From NCBI GenBank assembly GCA_027605045.1, contig JAQFWX010000018.1, positions 186,001 through 250,000 on the forward strand: a DNA stretch of 64,000 nt. The letters are read 5' to 3'. A program made the position numbers and the translations under genes. Of this stretch, positions 47,960 to 57,980 are shown piece after piece; the first letter of the stretch is position 1; each line of letters opens with the position of its first letter. This stretch comes from Phallus indusiatus. Lineage: Eukaryota > Basidiomycota > Agaricomycetes > Phallales > Phallaceae. The notes beneath the pieces are model-generated. The model searched no databases, had not been told where the DNA came from, and saw nothing but the letters and a program-made list of their open reading frames with translations.

Positions 47960-50747
47960 TTAAGAATTTGATTTTGATTCTATAAAACCTAATGCTATCC
48001 TAATGCGCTCGTGTACCTCCCTGTCCTCTTCGATGGAAAACGGAGAAGCTTCACCAATAGCCTTCTTCAACTCTTGCTCGAAACCCGCCTCTATCATGAC
48101 TCTCGTATTCTTCCTCGTGAATTTCAGAATGCAGATGCTTGATGCTCGTATAACATTTGTATTCGAATGGTGCAATGTATTACGGACACTCTCTAGTAGC
48201 TTCTTCTGATTGAGCAGAGGCGCGAGATTTTCGGTGGAAGAATTCCCGATATTCGTCAGTGACATCAATGCCTACAATAAAATTTATCGTGAGACATAGT
48301 TTCCAATCGTCCTCCAGTGCAATAAATCTACCTGTTGCAAAACGTCTGGATTGGACATGCTTAGAGCATGTTCCAAGGCAGCTACCAAACGTTCGAGACC
48401 AATTCCCTCAAATAGTAGATCAGGATCATTATCAGCAATATTCCGAACTATGGTTATCGCCTGTTCGCATATTTCTTCATCAGGATCGTGTAAAAGCCTG
48501 GATGTGTAATCAGCATTAAATAAATTTTAAATTTTAGCACAGGCCTCACGTCGTTAAACAATCCCATCCCAACTCTTGCATAATCATGCACTTGTCCCTC
48601 AAAGTTGCATTGAAAAAGGCATTCTTGATAGCCCATAAGGCGTTCAGCTTGAACGCTTTATCATCCTTGGACAAATTTGACTATCACAGGTATCAATCCT
48701 CTCTCTAGCAAGACCTTGCAACAAATCAGATAAGTGAAGCTATAGCTGAGAGATTGCTCTTACTGCTCGCATGGGAGAAAAGTCGTTCAGCAAGTTACAT
48801 ATTCCCGCTAATGCAGCGACTTTTACTCTGGAGTCTTCATCCTCCTTTTTGATAATGTCAAAAAGCGTTATCCCCAAACCGGAGTCGACCACACTGGTTC
48901 TCAATACACTGATAGACCGACAAAGAACTCTCGCACATTGACAAGCAGCATATCGGACGGCGAAATGGGGATGTGACATGCAAACGTGTATGCAAAGGAA
49001 AAAAGCATGCGAGCTCAAATCACGTCGGACGCCATCCCAGTGAAGAGTGAAGGAAGCAGTTGCCACCAACACAGCCTGGAACAAGCTACCGTTTAGAGGA
49101 GAAAAGCAGAGTGTAGCAACAGGACTTACCTGACGCAAATTCGCTATACTTTCAGGCTCGTCATCTTCCCAATCAGGACTTGTCTTTTGGTGTAATATCG
49201 ACCATCAGAGCGGTAACCTTGTCCAGCGAACCGACTTCCACTGCTATCTTTTCAATCTCTCTTTCATCCCGAGCAAGTATAGCTATCCCAACAATGAGTT
49301 CTAATTGCCTGCAACAATTATAAGGAAAAAACAATACCGAGAATGTAACAAGCCTTTGTTTTGATTGCCTGGCTTGTCGTGGGAGAGCTGATAAGGTTGT
49401 TAAGTACGTGGATAATCGTCAGCACAGGCGATCCTTCATATGTTGGCGGAGAAACGTGGTGGCTGGCCGGAGGTGACCCTGAAGCTCGAATCATGTTTGC
49501 GATGCTAGAACGGTGTCAGATCTCTCTTTACAAGGATTTAACCGACTGGGACTGACCATAAGCACGCGGCTATCTGCACATTTTGGTTTCTGGATCTTGT
49601 CAGAACAATGAAGGCGTGAAAGCCTATTTAACCAAGCCAAGTAACGACTGCTGTCCAGAAAGGAATCGGGATTGTCACTAACCGTCGCCTTCTGGAAAAG
49701 AACGTCTCATAAAAGTGACTACGGATGGCGTATCTTTGTATAACGCCGCCAATGCGGATAGAGCAGCTTCTTGTACCTAAGGACGAGAGCTCAGTCAAAA
49801 TTGCCAGTAAAAGAGGGAGAGGGAAGTAAAAGTTTACCTTGAAATCTTTATTTTTAATAAATTCATATAAATTCCGTATCAACCAGCCACCTCCACGACT
49901 ATTAATTTTGACGTCAGGTTTCTCCCATCCTCGCTTTCCCTTATTATCTTTGAACCGTTCCGATGAAGGAAGCCAATGGATCAACACGTCCCTGAAATGT
50001 TGGTCTCTTACGCAGTTGCCGATTGTCCACATAACAGAAATGCTGATTTGACTCGAATTAGAAAGAAGCAGCGGAAGCCAGATATCTAAAGACGAAAGCT
50101 GTGTAGAATGACGTAGGTCATCTCCCCTTGTATCAAATGACAACAAAAGAAAGAACCTCGAAGATTTGGTCCAGAGCACTCGATGCATCCGCCCTCAGTT
50201 CCTTTGTTTCCAAGGCTTGTAATCCCCACAGGGAAGGTCCGACCACATCAGCCAATGATGTTGTATATGTCTTGAGTGCCCTAGTCAGTGCAGCTGTTAA
50301 ATTATCGGATTTCAGCGCAATAGGATGTGACAGCGCATGCATCAGGCATCGCTGTAGTCCGCTAGCAAGCAAACTTTTCAACGCTTCGGATGATCCTACG
50401 TTGATCGTGAATATATATAAACTTCAGGTCACTAGTCATAAAAGTACCATGAGATAACGATGATATAACGTTCGCGGCTTCTATCGAAATTTCCTCGGCC
50501 TGAGTAGTAGATTCGCGTCCTTGAAAAGTATCCAAGGACTTGATGATTCTGAAAATAGTTGAGGGAAAAAAATCCCGGAAATTCGATCAGATTTTAACGG
50601 CGATTCCCTTGAGAATGGCTCAAAAAATAGACACAAACGAAGGCACTAGACCGTTGGTGGCAATTTCCGACTTTTTGAGGGATTGCCTATGATTTCATTC
50701 TTTATTCCCTTCAGGAAAGACAGAGTTGGTGTGGAATTCGAGGACAT
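47960..50747 (-). CDS. GID5: Armadillo-repeat GID/CTLH ubiquitin-ligase subunit (Gid5/Vid28, ARMC8), three apparent frameshifts
   Basis: In yeast Gid5 links the substrate receptor to the GID ligase that degrades gluconeogenic enzymes. Exons: 50747-50639, 50548-50448, 50395-50157, 50098-49838, 49776-49683, 49623-49557, 49504-49338, 49300-49130, 49075-48764, 48714-48550, 48497-48332, 48271-47960 (about 720 aa). ARM-type repeats are clear: FLKGIKNEIIGNPSK, LVPSIIKSLDTFQGRE, ALSALAALYKDTPSVV, KAFKLNALWAIKNAFFN, ILELIVGIAILARDERE, EEICEQAITIVRNIADNDPD, LMSLTNIGNSSTENLAPLL. The frame slips by one base at 50659-50662 (missing), 49200-49208 (extra) and 48664-48672 (extra). Homologous sequence continues after each slip. 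Three slips in one gene could mean a decaying copy, but two other housekeeping genes here share the pattern, favouring sequence error. Confidence 0.87.
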
Positions 50748-50992
50748 CCAGCCAGAGGTCCAGTCCAGATCATCACGCGTCACACGGTCCCATCAGTCCC
50801 GTCCAGATCCAAATCTTTCGTCACACCTATGCCTCGTCCCAGTGGACTGAAACTTTGCAAACTAATTTAATTTACATATATAAGTGGGCTTGCCGGTCCC
50901 GCAGACTTTAATTCCCCTCGCTATATTCCATTCAATTCTCGATTCATATCACCTTGCAGCACTTTTATTCAATACACATACTATACACAACG

Positions 50993-53907
50993 ATGACCAA
51001 CGATATCCGTCATGCCAACATCGGTTTCGACCAAGTATTTTCAAATGATCTGTCCGCTGCCAAGGAGCAATGTGAGCTCATTTCCATTTCCATATCTACT
51101 TTCGATGCTCAAATGTGCGTGCCACACAGTTGCCTCGCGTGATTCAGCTCCTCACCTAATGGGTCTGGGCTGCATTGCATTTCTACAAGCGGCTCTGGGC
51201 ATGGAGGTCAGCGTTCACTTCGATGTTTGCCAAGAGGGTATAACTAATCATACTATATAGGTCGAATCTATAAGTGAAGCAATAGAATTCCTAAACCTCG
51301 CACAGAAAAAAGCACAGAAGGAAGCCAAAGCTGCCAGGAACGATGTTCAGACTCGATCGCGTCGTTTTCCTCCAGGTCTAGAGTATGATGTGATGCATGC
51401 CGACTCAGTTTTGTTACTCGGCTTAGCCCAAGCGCTGAGGTAAAATGTCCTCCAATAACATAATTTCGTCAAGTGGTTTAAACTTGTCTGAACAGTGAGA
51501 GCTACGCAGGTTACTTGCAATGCATGTAAGTTTCATATTTACTCCCAGTTTATCGATGGGCTTATCTATAATTTCTATCAGTATGTCCCTCAATAGGTAT
51601 TCGTTCAATTTCAATTCGGGTTGCCTTATCGCTCACTTGGCAACAGCGCTCACAGCAGATTCTCCAAGTGTGTAACAATATTTGAACCCCTTCGCTATCG
51701 CTATCTAATCATTGTCTGGTAGACTCTATGATATTGCATTCCCTGATGGCGTAGACAATTATGCTACGCCATCATCTTCGCCGGGACCCAGTCGAAAACC
51801 GTCCAAAAGCGAGATAAACCGTTCCATGAGTCTACCTCCCGTTCTTTCCTCCAGTACAACCCCTGCACCCGTCGCACCCATACCCTCACGTGGATGGTTT
51901 ACTCGGTGGAGTTCCTCATCGAAAGTTCCTTCTGTCAGTTCTCCGTCCACTCCGCTTGAACCTGATGGTCCAGTCGAAGAATTGATAATTGCTGGTGCCG
52001 CCTTTGGTATGTGAATTTTTCTGCTTTGATTTCCTGCATGTCACTCATGAATGTCGTAGGTTATGGGTTATTCAATCTAGTCTTTTCCCTCATGCCTCCA
52101 AAACTCAGGTGCTTCAGTTATCAGATGCTCGCTCTTCTTCGTTTCTGACTTTTCCCTCAGGAATCTAGTGGGAGTGTTTGGTTTTAAATCTGACCGTCAA
52201 TTGGCTTTGAAATCTCTGGCCGTTGCAGCGACTCGAAACGACGCACACGCGGTCTTTGCAGGGTAATTTCGTCTTCTTTGGTTTTATGAGTAAAAAACAT
52301 CTGAACATTACTAGTCTAACTTTAATGACTTACCACGGAGCCGTTCTATTATTGGTAGGTCATTTCCTTAAATATTGTGTTCATTCAATTTATACATCGC
52401 CAGTCTGGCTACCAAGCGGACGAAGCTCGCCTTCTAAAGCAATACCGTGCCATTGTTGATAAGTAAGTTCGATTGGTCAGCTTTTTATCAATGGTAGTAA
52501 TTTGGTTGCCTGCTCTATCAGATTAAAACATAAATACCCTTTGGGATCTCTCTGGATTTTGAATAGCGTGAATATTTTTCTGCTAGAAAATCCGTGTATA
52601 AGCTTAATTATTTATCTAGGCGAAAATTTCCAGCCTATCTGGCAATCCTGATCAAGCTATTACTATTCTGAAGGAAGGTCTCTCAACGGAACGAGTACAC
52701 AATTTTCCGCAAGCTGATGCGCTGGTGAGGAATTATATTACATGATTCTAACAGCATATACTCATTATATCGTAGCTTGTTTTCGAACTAGCCTGGACCC
52801 TGTTTGGCCAGAGAAAATACCAAGAGGCCGCGGAAATGTTCATCAGGATGACGGAGGTCAATACCTGGTTCGTTCTCATCAGATTTGCAATTTTTGAATT
52901 TTTCATATGCGACATCTTTTAGGAGTCATTCCACCTATTATTATATCGCAGCTGGTAATGACTTCCAAATGTGCTTTCATGTCTGAAGTTTACAATTTCC
53001 CGTTTTAGGATGCTTCATTTCTATTGGAAATTATAAAAAGGCTCAGGAGTTGCTAGATCAAGTGCCCAGTCTCATGGAGAAAAGGAGATTGGCTGGGCGT
53101 GAGCTACCTACAGAAGTTTTGATAAAAAAGAAACGTAGGTTTTGTTTTTTTTCCTCTCAAAAAAGAAACTTATTGGACTCGATCCTTGTCTAGTTGCCTT
53201 TTATAAAGCCAAACAAATGCGCCTGAAAGGTTCAGAAAATAATTATGCTGAGTGTATACATTTGAGTATAGCAGATGGTATGTCTCGGCATATTTTCCTT
53301 CGGGCAACTGATGCAAACTGAAATTTTGTTTTAGAACTCGGACTTCGTGAGTCGTTATTAAATCCATTTCTTTGATTCTATTGTTTACATTGTTGATTAA
53401 GTATGGAATGCTCACCACCGAGTTTCGGTCGAAACTGCCCAAGCTCACATTCAAACTTGGGCTAACCTTTCCCCGAAGGTGGACATACAGACACTCCGTA
53501 CTTCACAAAGTAAGGAGACACATAACCTCGACACCCCCGATGAGCTCGCCTTGCGGTCTCTTTTACTTGGGGTCGTGCATAAGTCATTGGCCCAGTTCAC
53601 TACGGCTCGTACGTTCTTGCAGGACGTAGCAAAATACGATGTTGAATCAAAGTGGTACAAAGTCTTGGCTCTGTTTGAGCTTTCGGTCCTCGGTCTTCTG
53701 GAAACAGAGGAGCGAGTGAAGGCGTGGTCTCCTGGGAGTGACGATCAAAAAAACCTATGGACCAAGGCGTTACGGGATGCGGAAAGTCTCTTAAAGGAGG
53801 CTGCTGATATTAGCGCAACAATTGAAGTTTCCTCACGTATAGAGAGTCGCATGGCAATGTTGCGCGACGAGATTGTGCTAAAGCGGAAAATGGTACTAGG
53901 CAATTAG
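50993..53907 (+). CDS. IML2: IML2/TTC39-family TPR protein, 19 exons
   Basis: Member of the Iml2/TTC39 family, linked in yeast to lipid droplets and inclusion-body clearance. Exons: 50993-51071, 51148-51206, 51261-51439, 51496-51525, 51597-51602, 51647-51667, 51723-52006, 52060-52108, 52161-52262, 52315-52354, 52404-52462, 52522-52567, 52620-52724, 52776-52867, 52923-52954, 53009-53134, 53194-53277, 53335-53346, 53402-53907 (636 aa, exactly in frame). Signatures: [75 protein letters not shown] and [18 protein letters not shown]-like helices fill the C-terminal half. Exon 5 is 6 nt and exon 18 is 12 nt. A Ser/Pro-rich loop (51760-51990) interrupts the N-terminal domain. Confidence 0.9.
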
Positions 53908-54190
53908 CCAATGCCATTGGGACATACCCTAGTTTAGCTATGGGACTATCAGCAAGATAGTATATAATAATAATCTAGTATAAACGAGAAATGTACCAGT
54001 AGAACAAATTATAAACAAGCATCACATACACACAGCCATCGATTAACTGATTGGGAACGAGTCCAAAATGGGCTCATCGTTTAGACGCTGGTTATCTATA
54101 AATAGTGTTTGTGACGAACTGCGTGACGCTTAATTGAATCCGGCTCTTCCGAGTCTGCGCTGTACAAACGTAAATCAACAAGTGGGCCTC

Positions 54191-55032
54191 ATGCTGGGTT
54201 AGTCGCAGTGCTTACTAAATAAAAATATGTTCCTTTGTTTACTTTTGGATAGTTGTTGGGCTTACAGGTGGTATCGCAACAGGAAAATCAACCGTGTCTG
54301 GTTTCTTGAGATTGCATAATATCACCATTATCGATGCCGATGTCCTTGCTCGTGAAGTTGTAGAGCCAGGGACTCGAGGCCTACGGAAAATTGTAGCGGA
54401 ATTCGGTCAAGATGTCTTGAATTCCGATGGCACATTGAACCGAGCAAAGCTTGGTGACATTATATTCAACAATCCAGCGCAAAGGGAGAAGCTGAATTCG
54501 ATCATTCATCCTGCTGTGCGGCGAGCCATGTTTTGGGGAGTGCTTCGTTCATGGTTTCGTGGCGATAGTGTGTGTGTGCTTGACGTGCCCTTATTGATAG
54601 AAGTGGGGCTGTGGAAATGGATGGGGTGGGTAATCGTGGTTCATTGGTAAGAGAATTTCGGACATAGCCTCGCTGGTGTTCACCTTTTTTTTCTTCTTTT
54701 GTTCTTTTTTTGGTATCAGCTCAGAACAAGTCCAGTTGAGAAGGTTGATGAATAGGGATGGCTCCACGGAAGAAAGTGCAAAAGCTCGGTTGAGAGCCCA
54801 AATGCCTATTTCCGACAAGGTTCAGTATGCGGACTACGTACTCGACAATTCGGGAACTATGAAAGACTTGGAGCTTCAAATGGAAGAGCTCATCAAGCGT
54901 ATGAAAAGCGAAAATCGGTGGTTCTGGGTGACCTCGTGGCTTTTGCCACCTTTGGGAGTCATATCCGCAGGCTGGACCTTGCTGTGGAGAAATTTCGTCC
55001 GCACACGGCGAAAAGGTTTGCGTCGCACTTAG
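54191..55032 (+). CDS. CAB5: Dephospho-CoA kinase
   Basis: Last step of coenzyme A synthesis: phosphorylates the ribose 3'-OH of dephospho-CoA. Exons 54191-54197, 54253-54646, 54720-55032 (237 aa). P-loop GLTGGIATGKST right after the start, then DADVLAREVVEPG, NPAQREKLNSIIHPAVR, DVPLLIEVGLWKW and the lid-type segment RLMNRDGSTEESAKARLRAQ, all family signatures. The first exon is only 7 nt (ATGCTGG), chosen because it joins in frame to VVGLTGG. The C-terminus has a hydrophobic stretch (VTSWLLPPLGVISAGWTLLW) suggesting a membrane tail, as in many fungal and animal homologues. Confidence 0.93.
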
Positions 55033-55217
55033 AGAACCGTATGTCTTCCCCAATTATAGATATAGATCTAATGGTACCCATCTTGTGACGATGACGCCAG
55101 CAACTATCAATAAATGACGTCTTCATATAAGGGATTGCCGTTGGAGACCGGTTTTTCCTCAAATAGGCCTCGATCGTTTACCCTGATCAATTCAGATTTT
55201 TCCTTTGCTTTTTTAGT

Positions 55218-55452
55218 CATGCCCTCCTCAAAACAAACACCGTCGACATCACGTACAACTGGTACAACTGCCTTCGCCATCGCTGAAGCGACTACACCAT
55301 CAGCACAAGCTCCTCGTACATTCGCTACTCATCGGGGTTCCGCTGAACCACCTGTTTGTCCTCTTTCTGCGGGATTTGCCATGCAGCTTGACCCTATTGC
55401 TTTTGGTCTGGTTCAACCACGCCCATCTTCAAAGGAACAAAAGAAAAAATAA
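55218..55452 (+). CDS. Possible small Ser/Thr/Pro-rich protein
   Basis: A 77-codon open frame, MPSSKQTPSTSRTTGTTAF onward, ending PSSKEQKKK. It has low complexity and no known motif. It follows CAB5 on the same strand and could also be part of that gene's 3' UTR. The start could be the upstream ATG at 55114. I do not recognise it. Confidence 0.3.
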
Positions 55453-55533
55453 ACCAGGAAGCAACAGAATAAAAGCAACAGTGAGATCAACGTTTTTGAT
55501 CCATGAGCCTTGAGTTGAAATAAAATCGTTTAG

Positions 55534-55809
55534 AACACGAGCTATATTCATACTGTCGCTCTGGGCCGTTGTGCTCGCTTTGAGAGCAGAGCTCAACCCG
55601 CCAGGCAAAATTTCCTACATTGGCGAGCATTCTGGTAGCCCGCCTTCCGACATTCCGGTAAGTCTTCTAGAATCGTCTACTAATATATGGTTGCATTACT
55701 GACAAAAACAACCAAATACTCAAAGCAGGTGCCAAGTTGGTCCTCCGAACGGCTACCATCGCACAAATTTGTACGAAATGGCTCTATCTTCATTAAAAAA
55801 ATTATTTGA
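55534..55809 (+). other. Possible two-exon fragment of a small membrane protein, start not found
   Basis: Frame 55534-55657 spliced to 55729-55809 (GTAAGT donor, GCAG acceptor) gives one membrane-like helix (RAIFILSLWAVVLALRAEL) followed by a polar segment and stop. The reading frame has no visible ATG and upstream stops block extension, so it is either a real gene with an unseen first exon or chance. Confidence 0.25.
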
Positions 55810-56077
55810 GACGAAGTGCATTCATTATCATGAGTCTTTAATTCACCCCCCTTCCCCCTAAAGCCTTCCTCTAATCCCCCGAGCCAAATGTATCCTAAGA
55901 ATTGTATAATGTATTCTCATTACATCCATTCCGCCAATATACGTAGCGAATGAATTGTACTCCTAAACTCACCAGCGAGAATTATCCCTGCTGCCAGCGG
56001 AATTCAAATTGAACGCCGACTTATAATAGCACACGCTGAGCTTGGTTGCGTCACCCCTACAGCTTTGACCACTGCCA

Positions 56078-57894
56078 ATGCTCGAACAACAACAGAGACA
56101 CAGATGGCTATCAAGACGGACGCGGCTGGCTCTGACATGTCTGTCTATTGCCTTGAATGCGTAAGTCGTGCCTTCAAAAAGTGACAATGGTCATTTCGAT
56201 GTTAAACTGCTCAAGGGCAACAGCCGGAGGAATCTTCACATTCCCTATGATTGCTGAATCAAAAGACATCTCGCGATTTCGTTTAACCCAGCCCCAAATC
56301 TCTACAATTGTCCTTGCGTAAGTTTCTAAAATTCTGAAATATCAAATGAGCAGCTTCGAATAGTCTGCAGCGGCGTGGTTGGTCAATATCCCATAGCTCC
56401 CATAGTTGGGAGTATGATCGATCGTATTGGACCGTGGATTTGTTCACTTTTGGCCGCTGTCTTGTTCTCCACTGGATTCGGCTTTTTCTCCTACGAATTT
56501 CGCGCTGCTGAATTTCACAAACCATCGAATTTTGCTTTCTGGCGTCTTGTTTTCTTCTATTTATTATGCGGCTTGGGCACTGTATCATCGTAAGTCCCAA
56601 TTTGATAACCACTTTTCATTCACTAAAGCGAGAGTGTATCGTCATTAGTTACTTTTCTTCATTATTCTCTGCATCTAAAAATTTCCCTCAATACTCTGGA
56701 ATTGCAGCAGGCTTCAGTATGGCCCTATTTGGCCTTTCTCCTTTAATTCTCTCCTTTATTGCATCTACATGGTTCATGATCCCGGAACGCGGTCTCGATG
56801 TCGCAAATTACACCGCATCTTTAGCAGTTCTCACTGTTATAATTCATCTTATTGGCGCCATCACTCTTCGTATAGAACCTCCAGCTCATCAAGAACCAGC
56901 GGACACGTCTGATAGCGATTCCAATGAATCCGACCCTGAAAGTGAAACTTCTGCGCTATTACCTAAAAAGCTTTATTTAGGCAAATACGATAGCTTCAAA
57001 GACGTCCTCCGAGATCATCACTTTTGGATACTGGCTCTGGTGTCGTTACTCGTTTTGGGTTCTGTAAGTATTTTAGTTGACCTTTCAACTTTCTTAATTA
57101 ACGCAAATACAGTGTGAAATGGTCGTGACCAACATTGGAACCATCTCCTTAGCGCTTCCTTCCCGAGAAGCAGAGACTAGTGCTGGCACATTACTCTCCA
57201 ACTCTACTATCGTTCACTCGGCTGCTACGACTCAAGTCAGGCTTCTCTCATTTTCAAATACTATCTCCCGTATTACGACCGGACCTATGGCAGACTTTAT
57301 CTCCCCAGTTGCATCATACCTTCCCTCCGGACTGGTTACATTACCCCGTGAACATCGAATTAGTCGGGTCGTATTCTTGTTCGGCTCCTGTATCTTAATG
57401 ATTCTATCGTTCTTATGGATGATATTTGTCGTTCAGCTTCGAGAGCAAATTTGGTTATTTAGGTGAGCCGATTGTTATAACTTTTACCGAACAGAACTCA
57501 GGAGCCTGATCATTACAGTATTGGCATTGGTACTGCATACGGTTCCACTTTCACTGTATTGTGCGTTGACGTTTCAGCATCATATGACAGAAATACCTAA
57601 CTGATTAATCTTGGCAGGCCGAGTCTCCTGGCTAGCATCTGGGGAACCGCTACGCTAGCTAGAAACTTTGGAATGATCAGCTACTCACCATTTGTCGGCA
57701 CTTCACTATTTTCATACCTATACGCTTTCATCACTAGCGCTATGACGGAAACAAAGGACAAGGATGGATATTCAGAAGGAGCATGCATTGGTAAACGGTG
57801 TTGGCAGTCAACATTTTCTATCTCTGCTGCGAGCGGTGTAGTCGCTGCATGCTTGTCACTTTTGCTCTGGAAACGCTGGAAAGGTCGACTTTGA
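56078..57894 (+). CDS. Major facilitator superfamily transporter, MCH1-like
   Basis: Exons 56078-56160, 56216-56317, 56371-56589, 56649-57063, 57113-57462, 57519-57560, 57618-57894 (495 aa, in frame). Membrane helices start right after a basic N-terminus (RLALTCLSIALNAATAGGIF). GQYPIAPIVGSMIDRIGP is the MFS loop 2-3 type motif. A central acidic loop (DSDSNESDPESETSALLPKK) separates the two halves, and the second half includes ISRITTGPMADFI and IGIGTAYGSTFTVLPSLLASIWG. It resembles the fungal MCH1 (monocarboxylate-transporter-homologue) group; its substrate is unknown even in yeast. The start was chosen because it alone opens the first helix in frame. Confidence 0.82.
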
Positions 57895-57980
57895 ATTAAG
57901 CAAATCTACTCTTTGTTGTTTTGCTAGATTTATATGTATAATAGTATACTTTTTTTGGAATAAGTTTACAAAATGCAGCA

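Noticed and set aside
52463..52619. Apparent phase error between IML2 exons
   Set aside because: An internal 46 nt exon (52522-52567, [16 protein letters not shown]) with good splice sites explains it.
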